From Anaerovibrio slackiae (GTDB lineage: Bacteria > Bacillota > Negativicutes > Selenomonadales > Selenomonadaceae): DNA of 64,000 nt. Shown one piece after another: positions 8,954 through 16,927 of the stretch (its first letter is position 1; each line of letters begins with the position of its first letter). The notes below the pieces were generated by a model. That model had not been told where the DNA came from and did no database searches. It saw only the letters and a program-made list of their open reading frames with translations. The translations under genes and the position numbers were made by a program. Location: assembly GCF_009695585.1 (NCBI RefSeq), contig NZ_VUNR01000011.1:23676-87675 (forward strand), given 5' to 3'.

Positions 8954-9773
8954 ATTGCACATTATGCTGCTGCTGTGTGCCGCATATTATATCTGTATTG
9001 TCACGGGTTGCAATGTAGAAGCAGCCAGGAGCGATATGTATAGAGATATGCTTCATACAGGCAGGTTCTGCCTGATTTACAGTAATCAGATCGAGGCAGA
9101 GGGTAATAATAAGGAATTGCGGATTTTTCAAAAAGAAAGATACAGTGATTACTTAGAGAAGAAGAATTTAGAGAAGCTGGTGAAGGGGAAGCCGGGCAAG
9201 CAGGTAATTGCCTCAGATGGAGAAAATTTCTACCGGGAAAGTAATTATGGACATGTGTCAGAGTGCCAGTTGGAAAAGCAGGGCTTGCGGTACGTGTTCA
9301 GCATTTTGACCAAGCCTGATCAGGAAAAAGAGTTTTATGGTCAGGTTTCAGATGGCAAGGGGGGATATATATTACAAAAGAATAAAATCACTGAACAGCC
9401 GTTAATGAACAATACCGCTTATAAAAGATATTTTCTGGATAATATCATGGATTACTTGTTGAGTCCTATTTTGCCTGATAATAAAAAAAGAAAGGATTTG
9501 CCTGGATTCCAGCTGGTAGGCGAAGGGCTGGTAGAGGGGGACTTGTATTATGAGGACTATATCTGCCATGCGCAAAATCATTGGGACATTATGCGTTATT
9601 ATTTTAGGCAGAATGATTTTGTGCAAATCGCAGAGGTAAAATATGACTTTATGCCTGATGGCAGCATAAAAAACTATAAAAAAACCAATGTTAATATAGA
9701 TAAGTTTACTGGTGCTCCTGCTGAAGCTGATTTTGCAGTACCGGCAGCATTGGTTCATAAGCAAAATCAGTAA
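8940..9773 (+). CDS. Secreted A' protein, module 1 (probable lipoprotein)
   Basis: 277 residues from ATG 8940, chosen because CGGAGG lies just upstream; this gives a 14-bp overlap with the preceding gene and implies translational coupling. Signal with lipobox VTGC. The mature start YRDMLHTGRFCLIYS carries the local family motif. The C-terminal half has the A' signature: YEDY, then IMRYYFRQNDFVQIAEVKYD, a DGS turn, and a final PAEADFAVPAAL. The same pattern appears in the products at 11695 (DLIRYYFDNGNLVKIASVHY) and 14842 (GRYYFDQGKLVAFIAIQSFE). No known domain is recognised. It is the second gene of the repeated A-A'-CsgG module. Confidence 0.6.
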   Translation: MLRGRLHIMLLLCAAYYICIVTGCNVEAARSDMYRDMLHTGRFCLIYSNQIEAEGNNKELRIFQKERYSDYLEKKNLEKLVKGKPGKQVIASDGENFYRESNYGHVSECQLEKQGLRYVFSILTKPDQEKEFYGQVSDGKGGYILQKNKITEQPLMNNTAYKRYFLDNIMDYLLSPILPDNKKRKDLPGFQLVGEGLVEGDLYYEDYICHAQNHWDIMRYYFRQNDFVQIAEVKYDFMPDGSIKNYKKTNVNIDKFTGAPAEADFAVPAALVHKQNQ

Positions 9774-9844
9774 AGAAATCAGCAGAGAGTAGCAAATCAG
9801 TTAAGGCAGTAAAAGCGTGAGCAGAGAATGGCAGGCGGAGTAAG

Positions 9845-10627
9845 ATGAAGAAAAACAAATTATGTAAAGTATATTGTCAGATTGCTGTATTTTTGGCTGT
9901 CCAGCTGCTAGCAAACTTTGCTTATGCAGTTACCGGGGAGGCCGGTACGGCAGGCAGAAGCAGCTGTATCTTGCTGAAATTTGACAATGTAACCAAGTAC
10001 AAGAAAATCCAGGTAGAGGAGCCTTTATCTGATTTGGTTTTAGAGAGACTGATGGACAGCAAACGCCTGGTCATGAAGGAACGTTATACCATACCCCAGA
10101 GCATGAGGCGGCAGCTTTATGAAGCTGAAGTGCAGGAATTAGCTGCCATGCATCCTTTGATTGAGCAGGGATTTTTGGGAGGATTTTTTGAAAGTCCTGT
10201 GTTCAAGGGGGGAGCGGCTGCCTCTCTTGCTACAGCGCAAGCCGGGCAATTTATCCGGCCGGATATTATGAGCCGCATTGGCAGGGAAAATGCAGCTGAG
10301 TACATTATTCATGGCACGATAACAAATATGAGCAGTGACATATCGTCTGATAGATATTTTGTATCGTACATCGGCAATATTAATTCGCAAAAAAATGCTA
10401 TCGGTATAGAGTGCGAATTGCGAGTCATTAAAGCAGCAACAGGAGAAGTGCTCTGGTGCAAAAGGGCTGTGGGAATTTCTAAAGATAGCGGTGTAAGTGC
10501 TAAAAATATCAAAGTGGGGACATTTGCCAACAATACGATGATTTTCAATTATGCCTTGGAAAATGCAGCGGCAAATATTGTAAATTTATTGTTTAAGGAT
10601 ATAGAGGGTGGTGTAATAGAGTTATAA
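9845..10627 (+). CDS. CsgG-like exported protein, module 1
   Basis: 260 residues; signal peptide ~1-27 (LANFAYAVT). The first strand CILLKFDNVTKYKKI and helix LSDLVLERLMDSKRLVMKE match the large CsgG-like type found also at 12510 (LSDLVLEKLVASGKLSFKE) and 15608 (MSSIVLEKMVDRGYVFVE). Further shared landmarks are IGRENAAEYIIHGTI, LRVIKAATGEVLWCKR and a final helix NYALENAAANIVNLLF. A Gly/Phe-rich stretch GFLGGFFES lies around residues 108-116. The ribosome site is GGAG at 4 bp. It closes module 1; ~95 bp without an obvious gene follow before module 2. Confidence 0.6.
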   Translation: MKKNKLCKVYCQIAVFLAVQLLANFAYAVTGEAGTAGRSSCILLKFDNVTKYKKIQVEEPLSDLVLERLMDSKRLVMKERYTIPQSMRRQLYEAEVQELAAMHPLIEQGFLGGFFESPVFKGGAAASLATAQAGQFIRPDIMSRIGRENAAEYIIHGTITNMSSDISSDRYFVSYIGNINSQKNAIGIECELRVIKAATGEVLWCKRAVGISKDSGVSAKNIKVGTFANNTMIFNYALENAAANIVNLLFKDIEGGVIEL

Positions 10628-10721
10628 GTCAAAATCTATTGGCAATGTTGTTTTATATGGCTAATTGTATAGAAGGGTTAATGGTGTATTTTGTTATAGG
10701 TAATGAAAGTGAGGAATATTT

Positions 10722-11684
10722 ATGAGGATGGGAAAGAAGATAGCGGCAGTATTGGCATTTAATATGCTACTATCTGCTGGTAATGCACTTGCGGAGCAGC
10801 CTGCTGCTGAAAAGTACAGGGCTATGTTTCAAAATGGTACTTTTTATGTAGAGTACGGACCTAAGGGTTGGGGCATGCGTGATTATGTGGTGGCACAGAA
10901 TGGTGTGCGCATGTCGGGATACAAGCTGGAAAAGTTATTTGGCACAACTACCTATCCAGCGTATAGGTATGACAACGGCAAATATTATCAATTTTGTAAT
11001 AAGGGAACTGTTAAGCGGCAGATGGAGATAGCAAATCAGAATTATCATGCATATACGCATTATGAGTCTTATCAGGATTCCGTGGGGCTGGATAATTCTT
11101 TTAGTGCTGGTAGAAGAACCGTTAGTTCTGTAGGAGCAGGTGGTTTTTTTGGTGGTGGTATATATGGGCAGCATAATGATTTGCCGAAAAACACTACAGG
11201 CAAAGTGTTAGATGAAAGCCAGATGAATAATCCAGCCTTGGATCCTGATGCGCATTGGGAATTGGTGAAATCGCATTTGTCTCTGCCAAGTTCTTTGAAG
11301 ATTTTTGCTTGGAATGATAAGTATATGAGCAAGGAATATGGAGAAACTGAGCCTAGCTTTGTGGAGAGTGGACAGGTTGAAGATGATGGAAAATCTTATG
11401 TATGTGACAAATATGTATCTCCGCTGAAGGATAGCAATGGCAAGGTTAAAGCCGAGATGCATTATACTGCCATATATGATGATAAGGGCAATTTGCGGAA
11501 AATTACTAAAATATGCCGTATTGCCGGTAAAGATATCCCTATAGATGAATTGGAAGTTGTGACTATTACTGATATTTTGCCGGAAAAAGCTATTAATATG
11601 CCAAAAAGTAAAATTTATGCTGCAGACACTGGCAGTATTACGGATTTAATAAAAAAGCAAATTTTGGTGGAAGATAATAAGTAG
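10722..11684 (+). CDS. Secreted A protein, module 2
   Basis: 320 residues with signal peptide ~1-24 (SAGNALAEQ); unlike the paralogue at 8003 it has no cysteine in the signal. The mature start AAEKYRAMFQNGTFYVEY is the family motif. A Gly/Phe loop, AGGFFGGGIYGQ, sits near residues 143-154. The C-terminal half has SYVCDKYVSPLKDSNGKV, close to the module 1 protein. Ribosome site GTGAGG at 8 bp. It lies 10 bp before its A' partner. Function unknown; the six paralogues and their repeated pairing with CsgG-like genes suggest partners or substrates of those proteins (inference). Confidence 0.6.
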   Translation: MRMGKKIAAVLAFNMLLSAGNALAEQPAAEKYRAMFQNGTFYVEYGPKGWGMRDYVVAQNGVRMSGYKLEKLFGTTTYPAYRYDNGKYYQFCNKGTVKRQMEIANQNYHAYTHYESYQDSVGLDNSFSAGRRTVSSVGAGGFFGGGIYGQHNDLPKNTTGKVLDESQMNNPALDPDAHWELVKSHLSLPSSLKIFAWNDKYMSKEYGETEPSFVESGQVEDDGKSYVCDKYVSPLKDSNGKVKAEMHYTAIYDDKGNLRKITKICRIAGKDIPIDELEVVTITDILPEKAINMPKSKIYAADTGSITDLIKKQILVEDNK

Positions 11685-11694
11685 GTGATTGGAA

Positions 11695-12513
11695 ATGAAA
11701 AGAGTAGCTTTATTGACTATTTTGCTTACAATATTCATGGGATTGCAGCTGGCAAGTGCAGGCAATCTGGACAAATATCGTGAGATGCTGAATAATCGCA
11801 GTTGTATTATAAAGTATGAGTTTATCTATCAGGATGAACGTCAAAACTATACAGATGATATGGATTTGCAAGTAATGAAGTTGAATGAAAAATATTCTGC
11901 AAATATGAAGAAAAATTTCCCGGGTGTCATAGTTCTGAAAGGTGATGCTTCCTACATCGAAATGGGAGAATATGGCAGACATTACTGTGAAATTACAAAA
12001 AATGGCTATGTGTATCCGTATCAGCGGTTTGAAAGTGAAGAAGGAAGTAAATATTTTGGGAATGTTTTAGGCGGTGGATTTTTTGGTGGTGGACAAAATA
12101 GAGTAGAAGGGCATCCGATTAATGCCCTAAGTATGCTTCGCTATGGTCAGTATTATGGCAATGACGAGATAACTGAAATGATGCGTGTCATTCGCCCGGA
12201 AACGGAAGCACTGCGGCCGGGAAAGATTTATTGGCTGGCAGGTTCTGCAACACTTACTAATGGGATTAATTGTGAGGATTATCAGTGGGCAGGCGCGAAT
12301 GGTGATGTGGACTTAATCAGATACTATTTTGATAATGGTAATCTGGTGAAAATAGCTTCAGTGCATTATGTGAAATTGGCTGATGGCCGTGTCAAGGGTA
12401 AGCATTATGTGGTTAAAATAAATGAATTTTCCAATGTTCCTGATGAAAGTTATTTGAATTTGCCTGATAAATTGAAGGATGTTACTAAGTATGGGGAGGG
12501 CAAGGCAAAATGA
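11695..12513 (+). CDS. Secreted A' protein, module 2
   Basis: 272 residues from ATG 11695 (an in-frame TTG at 11689 is less likely). Signal peptide ~1-22 (LQLASAGN). The mature start NLDKYREMLNNRSCIIKYEF carries the family motif. Near residues 122-132 is GGGFFGGGQ, almost the same Gly/Phe loop as in its A partner. The C-terminal half has NCEDYQWAG, DLIRYYFDNGNLVKIASVHY and PDESYLNLPDKL, the A' signature. Its stop overlaps the start of the CsgG-like gene (ATGA). No known domain. Confidence 0.6.
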   Translation: MKRVALLTILLTIFMGLQLASAGNLDKYREMLNNRSCIIKYEFIYQDERQNYTDDMDLQVMKLNEKYSANMKKNFPGVIVLKGDASYIEMGEYGRHYCEITKNGYVYPYQRFESEEGSKYFGNVLGGGFFGGGQNRVEGHPINALSMLRYGQYYGNDEITEMMRVIRPETEALRPGKIYWLAGSATLTNGINCEDYQWAGANGDVDLIRYYFDNGNLVKIASVHYVKLADGRVKGKHYVVKINEFSNVPDESYLNLPDKLKDVTKYGEGKAK

Positions 12514-13304
12514 TTCATAGAGCTTTAAAAAAAATTGTGTTGGCGATAGTTTTTGCAGCATTTATTGTGCCATTGCCAAGGGTGAGTGCAGAAGCGACTT
12601 GTGCTATGTTGACCTTTAGCGACAATACACGGTTTTATAAAATTGGTGGAGCGGGTATGTTATCGGATTTAGTGCTGGAAAAGCTGGTAGCTTCTGGGAA
12701 GCTATCTTTCAAGGAGACTAAACCGTTAACAGGTGATTCTGTTATGCAGCTTTATGATGAGGATGGCAAGATGTATAAAATCATCAATCAATGCCGGGCA
12801 ACAGGAAATTATAATCCTGTCTTTGAGGGTAGACAGTTTGATACAGCTTATGCACGTTCTGTGGATTTAGCTGTAGAGGGCGATATTGTAGAGCCGGAAC
12901 TTGTACAGCAGATTGGCAGGGAGAGTGGTGTAAAGTATCTTATTCAAGGTACTATTGATAACTATGGCACAGGTAAAGGTGCAGATGGTTTGGGAACAGC
13001 TTCTATGGTGGCTACTATGCTGACTGGTATACCTATTTTTGGGTTATCCTCTGATGAATCTATATTAGGTGTGTCTTGCACTATGCGTGTAATTGAAGCA
13101 GAAACAGGCAAAGTAGTTTGGTTAAAGAAAATGTACGAGCAGGCATCTGTTACCAGTGTTGATATAGGTAAGCTATCAGTAGGTACTGATGAAATGAATA
13201 GTAAAATGTATTATGATGCTATGGATAAGGTAGCAGAGAAATTATCAGCTACATTCCTGGAAGATTTACAGATGCATAAGTTACCTATTGATATGGGAGT
13301 GTGA
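12510..13304 (+). CDS. CsgG-like exported protein, module 2
   Basis: 264 residues; signal peptide ~1-28 (PRVSAEAT). It shares the large CsgG-like layout with 9845 and 15608: CAMLTFSDNTRFYKI, LSDLVLEKLVASGKL, VEPELVQQIGRESGVKYLIQ, MRVIEAETGKVVWLKK and a last helix YYDAMDKVAEKLSATF. A Gly/Ala/Met-rich hydrophobic stretch (about 160-180) lies where CsgG proteins form a membrane hairpin. Its start overlaps the stop of 11695 (ATGA), and its stop overlaps the next start, so four genes (10722-13939) are tightly packed. Confidence 0.6.
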   Translation: MIHRALKKIVLAIVFAAFIVPLPRVSAEATCAMLTFSDNTRFYKIGGAGMLSDLVLEKLVASGKLSFKETKPLTGDSVMQLYDEDGKMYKIINQCRATGNYNPVFEGRQFDTAYARSVDLAVEGDIVEPELVQQIGRESGVKYLIQGTIDNYGTGKGADGLGTASMVATMLTGIPIFGLSSDESILGVSCTMRVIEAETGKVVWLKKMYEQASVTSVDIGKLSVGTDEMNSKMYYDAMDKVAEKLSATFLEDLQMHKLPIDMGV

Positions 13305-13939
13305 TGGCAGTGAAAGCGGTTGTGGCAAAATGCCTGACCATATTAGCTGTGGTGTGGGGCAGCATGTGCGGCAGTGTGCTGGCTGCCCCAGCGTTGGCTG
13401 TTATGGATTTTGGCATTTATCAGGGTACTGCGGCAGAATCCATGACGGTGTATGATGGTGAGTCTGCCAGTGCATATATTATCACCAGGCTGGTGGAATC
13501 TAAAAGATTTGATGTAGTGGATAAGATGTTTATTGAAGACAAGATAGCTGATGAGCAACTATCTGTTTCCGGCATCATAGATGCTGATTCTGCAAAGCGT
13601 ATTGGCGAGTTACTGGGCGTGCCGTACATAATTTATGGAAATGTTGTTGATGTCAGTCTGGACAGTACTGGTGGCAGTTATTCCGGGATTGGATTGGATA
13701 ATAATACAATTATTTCACATATCAATTTGCGCCTTATGGATACTAGAACGGGTAAGATATTAGCTGTAGTCAAAGGCAAAGGGGAGTCTTCTGCCGCTTA
13801 TGTCAAAGCCAAGGTTACACGTAATGCCTCCATAAGGCTTGGCAATATACAGGTTTCTATGGATGCTGTGCATAATGCTGTCAGGAAAGCGGCATTTGAT
13901 GCCGTAGATAAGCTGGTTATGAAAAAACTTGTTTTATGA
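13304..13939 (+). CDS. Small CsgG-like exported protein
   Basis: 211 residues from ATG 13304, overlapping the previous stop by one base (TGATG). Signal peptide ~1-28 (GSVLAAPA). It is the paralogue of the product at 6220: ALAVMDFGIYQG, FDVVDKMFIEDKI, VSGIIDADSAKRIGELLGVP, YIIYGNVVD, INLRLMDTRTGKILAVVKGK, and a last helix AVHNAVRKAAFDAVDKL. It sits as an extra gene between modules 2 and 3, so the locus has two CsgG-like subtypes: small (6220, 13304) and large (9845, 12510, 15608). Confidence 0.62.
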   Translation: MAVKAVVAKCLTILAVVWGSMCGSVLAAPALAVMDFGIYQGTAAESMTVYDGESASAYIITRLVESKRFDVVDKMFIEDKIADEQLSVSGIIDADSAKRIGELLGVPYIIYGNVVDVSLDSTGGSYSGIGLDNNTIISHINLRLMDTRTGKILAVVKGKGESSAAYVKAKVTRNASIRLGNIQVSMDAVHNAVRKAAFDAVDKLVMKKLVL

Positions 13940-13955
13940 GAGGGGATGTGCTTTT

Positions 13956-14822
13956 ATGAAGCGGATATTAAAAACATCGTTATCGGTTTTTCTGGCTATA
14001 GGAGTATTGCTGGCATGTCAGGCACCAGGCAGGGCATTGGCGGGAGTGGCAGGACCGTTGCTGAAGCCTTATGAGGCAATTATGCATGGCGGAAAATACC
14101 ATATAATATTGCGACAGCGTGGTGACAGGAATCGTGATATGATGGGCATGATAAAACAGTTTTATGAGGGAAAAAAGCAGGCAAAACTTTTAGCACAGGC
14201 AAAAGAATCTTTTGACGAAACAACATATGTTACAGATGGTGTTAGCAGATGCTGTAAAAGAGTATCTCATTCTACGTATCACGGAGAGATTTCGGATAGC
14301 TGCACTATAAATATATGGAAAGATGGTAAGCATTATAGCTTGGGAGATGGTGTCTATATTCCAGGGATGCCTCCCGTGTATCCTTCCTCCAAGAAGAAAA
14401 GCAATAAGCTGGTAGGCACTGTGATACCGATAGAACAGGAAAATCCCAATGCCCATTTGCTGAAGGAATGGTATGATGTACATGAATTTCATCTGATTTT
14501 GAATGAGGATATGGTTAGAAACTGGGATTTTATTGGCAGTGGTGAAAAGGAAATAGGAGGTGTTTTGCATCAGAGTGAAACGTATGATGTGAAAGAGCAA
14601 TTCAAAATGGGTGAATATGACAGTAAACTCATATTTTATTTTAGCAATGGCAGATTGTCATTTGTCGAAGATAGATTTGGCTTGCAAGAGGTTATTGCTT
14701 TTGATACAGAAGTTGCAGCAAGTGAATTTGTTATTCCACCTGGTACAACAATCTATCAAGGGGGACAGATGGGGATTTCAAGCCTGACAAATACTAAGCC
14801 GCTGGTAGTGGAAGAGTATTGA
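13956..14822 (+). CDS. Secreted A protein, module 3 (lipobox-like)
   Basis: 288 residues from ATG 13956, preceded by AGAGGGGA at 9 bp; the upstream in-frame ATG 13929 lacks such a site. The signal contains LLAC, a lipobox-like motif, with an alternative cleavage near ALAG. The mature start LLKPYEAIMHGGKYHIILRQ fits the local family (Y-x-x-x-M-x-x-G-x-Y). A DGVSRCCKRV segment and DGKHYSLGDG correspond to the DGV and NGxYY stretches of the paralogues. The C-terminal half has KLIFYFSNGRLSFVEDRFG. Function unknown. First gene of the third module. Confidence 0.55.
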   Translation: MKRILKTSLSVFLAIGVLLACQAPGRALAGVAGPLLKPYEAIMHGGKYHIILRQRGDRNRDMMGMIKQFYEGKKQAKLLAQAKESFDETTYVTDGVSRCCKRVSHSTYHGEISDSCTINIWKDGKHYSLGDGVYIPGMPPVYPSSKKKSNKLVGTVIPIEQENPNAHLLKEWYDVHEFHLILNEDMVRNWDFIGSGEKEIGGVLHQSETYDVKEQFKMGEYDSKLIFYFSNGRLSFVEDRFGLQEVIAFDTEVAASEFVIPPGTTIYQGGQMGISSLTNTKPLVVEEY

Positions 14823-14841
14823 TGCAATAAGGGGGATGTTT

Positions 14842-15615
14842 ATGATTAGGTGTTTGTTTACCTTGCTAGCGGTTTTTATGGGCTTTTGCTCTTTTGGTTT
14901 GTACAGCTGCGGTCATGGTGAGGCGGCTGCCGGGCCATTGCTGCAAACTTATGTGGATATGATGAACAATAAGCTGTATACGTTGGATATTGTACATGAG
15001 CAAGATAATAATGGGCAAAAAACTAGCACGCACGATGTTTATGTGGTATCTGGGGATAGTGTATATGAGAAAAGATTTAATAATTTCAATGGCAATGAGT
15101 TTGCATATGAAGTGTTGTATATAGGCGATAAGCGATATGACTTATCACATTATTCCACGATGGAAAAAGGAAAAAGGAAATTCTTTAGCAAGAAGATAGA
15201 GTATATAACGGGGAGTCCGTTTAGGTTTTCTAATACAATTACAGCTTATTTTCTAGGAGCGTTGTTTCAAACTAATACCATTGGTTCCTGTATAGTATAT
15301 TCAGGTAGTGGCGAAGAGAATATACGCGGCAAGTTATTGCAATATGAGGAATATGTTCCAGAAAACAATATGATTCCTCAAAGAGGCAGGTATTATTTTG
15401 ATCAGGGCAAGCTGGTAGCTTTTATAGCAATTCAGAGCTTTGAGCTTGAAGGCAAAAAAATTAACAACAGGAATATCATTACTTTTAAGCAATTTATACC
15501 GGAAGTAGATGAGTCCTTGCTGACGATACCTGAAAATATCAAGCAAATAGAAGTTAGAGCTGTTGTTATAGGGAATCATCAGATAGGTACAGAAGGGAGT
15601 ATTTCTTATGATTGA
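14842..15615 (+). CDS. Secreted A' protein, module 3 (lipobox-like)
   Basis: 257 residues from ATG 14842; AAGGGGG lies 6 bp upstream, while ATG 14836 is too close to it. The signal ends in LYSC, a lipobox-like site. The mature start LLQTYVDMMNNKLYTLDIVH fits the family loosely. The C-terminal half has LQYEEYVPENN, GRYYFDQGKLVAFIAIQSFE and PEVDESLLTIPENI, the A' signature shared with 8940 and 11695. It overlaps the following CsgG-like gene by 8 bp, as expected for coupled translation. Confidence 0.55.
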   Translation: MIRCLFTLLAVFMGFCSFGLYSCGHGEAAAGPLLQTYVDMMNNKLYTLDIVHEQDNNGQKTSTHDVYVVSGDSVYEKRFNNFNGNEFAYEVLYIGDKRYDLSHYSTMEKGKRKFFSKKIEYITGSPFRFSNTITAYFLGALFQTNTIGSCIVYSGSGEENIRGKLLQYEEYVPENNMIPQRGRYYFDQGKLVAFIAIQSFELEGKKINNRNIITFKQFIPEVDESLLTIPENIKQIEVRAVVIGNHQIGTEGSISYD

Positions 15616-16321
15616 TTGCAGGCGACCGGTGTTTGGGTATCTATATATCTTGATGGCGGTAGTTTGTCTTGCTGCTGTTTTGCCAGGCAGGGCAGCAGCA
15701 TCTCCCGTATTTGTGATGCTGGAATATGCTGATGAAACTATATACAAGGATATTGATTCTGCTGAAATAATGTCGAGTATTGTTTTAGAGAAGATGGTAG
15801 ATAGGGGATATGTTTTTGTAGAAGGGCAATCCAGCCCAGAAGAAGCACAGCTGATTGGAGATACCCGGGAAGTGCCAGATGAACTGGATATGGATTTTGG
15901 CTATTTCTTGCAAACGGGAAGCAATGTGGCAGGTGTGAGGCTATGCAATGCTAATGAAGGAGATATTTTGGATAGCGAGTTAACAAATGCCATCGGGCAG
16001 AAATATGGCGCTGACTATCTGGTATATGGTACAGTGAACGCATTAGGCCGTATGTCAGACTGCGATAGCGGGCTGTTATTTGGCATCAGTTATAGTTTTA
16101 GCGAGAGTGGTTTGTACGCGGTATTAACATTGCGGATAGTTGAGGCGGCTACGGGCAAAGTAATCTTTAAGTCTAAAGAAAGTGCCAGTGCGAAAAATCA
16201 AGCCTTGGGTGCTGGTGCCTTGAAGCTGGGGCAAGATAAAGTAAATACGAATATGTACTATGGCGCTATGGAGAAAACTGTGGATAAGCTGATTCAAAAA
16301 GTGTTAGAAAGAAAATGGTGA
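15608..16321 (+). CDS. CsgG-like exported protein, module 3
   Basis: 237 residues; a long signal peptide (~1-33, PGRAAASP). It shares the large CsgG-like layout: VFVMLEYADETIYKDI, MSSIVLEKMVDRGYVFVE, AIGQKYGADYLVYGTVNALG, LRIVEAATGKVIFKSK, and a last helix YYGAMEKTVDKLIQKVL. A hydrophobic aromatic stretch (about 155-175) could be a membrane hairpin. It is the last gene of the module array; about 600 bp without a convincing gene follow. Confidence 0.6.
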   Translation: MIDCRRPVFGYLYILMAVVCLAAVLPGRAAASPVFVMLEYADETIYKDIDSAEIMSSIVLEKMVDRGYVFVEGQSSPEEAQLIGDTREVPDELDMDFGYFLQTGSNVAGVRLCNANEGDILDSELTNAIGQKYGADYLVYGTVNALGRMSDCDSGLLFGISYSFSESGLYAVLTLRIVEAATGKVIFKSKESASAKNQALGAGALKLGQDKVNTNMYYGAMEKTVDKLIQKVLERKW

Positions 16322-16473
16322 TTAAAAAGCGGATGTGATTGTTCAGTAAAAGTAAGGCTTTTGTTGTATAAATACATGTATTATGCAGATTGATTGAGCA
16401 AAGAGCGTTCAATTAATATATCTGCCATATAAGATGAAATACTACATATTGCTCAGAACTAAAGTTAAACAAT

Positions 16474-16522
16474 AAAAAACTCTGTCACACTGGTTGTCAC
16501 ATATTGAGATTGGAGATATAAG
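16474..16522 (+). promoter_or_regulatory. Promoter/operator box, copy 2, in a 606-bp gap
   Basis: This block nearly repeats 1474-1509: A-run, TGTCACACT at 16483, TTGTCACATATTGAGA to 16509. TTGTCA (16494-16499) and TATAAG (16517-16522) are 17 bp apart and could be -35 and -10. A further inverted half-site, GTGTGACAC, lies near 16598. The gap 16322-16927 otherwise holds a doubtful short ORF (16712-16840) and a hairpin-forming CCTCTT/AAGAGG sequence (about 16857-16878) just ahead of the ribosome site of the next gene, so the leader is about 400 bases long. Confidence 0.6.
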
Positions 16523-16711
16523 AGTATATACTTACAGGAGAAGGTGCTGTAACTGCGCATTTATGGGACATGGTGCCAGAGTTTCAGGCTGGGAAAAGTG
16601 TGACACTTGCTGTGCAGATTAGAATATTATTAGAAAAGTTGCATAATATTAGAATTAAATTAAAATAGGTTGAAAGTCTTGTATATCGAGGCTGAAAGTA
16701 TTAATATAGAG

Positions 16712-16840
16712 ATGCATAAAGGATGTATAAAAAATATGAGCAGGGAATTTTTAGAGGAATGCGATAAGCTGCCGGGATATCTGCTCAAGTCGTTAAGTAT
16801 CGTGTTAAATGTTATTGAACAGGCAATGCCGGTTCAATGA
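16712..16840 (+). CDS. Doubtful 42-residue ORF in the leader of 16928
   Basis: ATG 16712 to TGA 16840; an internal ATG at 16735 has GGATG upstream. The C-terminal part (EFLEECDKLPGYLLKSLSIV) reads like an amphipathic helix, which could be chance. No signal peptide, no homologue recognised. It may be a leader peptide, a gene remnant or no gene. Confidence 0.2.
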   Translation: MHKGCIKNMSREFLEECDKLPGYLLKSLSIVLNVIEQAMPVQ

Positions 16841-16927
16841 CAAAGACGGCTGGATGCCCTCTTTGTGGGAAAAAAGAGGTGGGCTGAAGCCGGATATTAT
16901 AATTTTTTTTATCAAGGGGGAATTGTT

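Noticed and set aside
1638..16321. Curli operon
   Set aside because: CsgG-like proteins are present, but no CsgA/CsgB repeats and no CsgE or CsgF were found, and the A/A' proteins do not resemble them.
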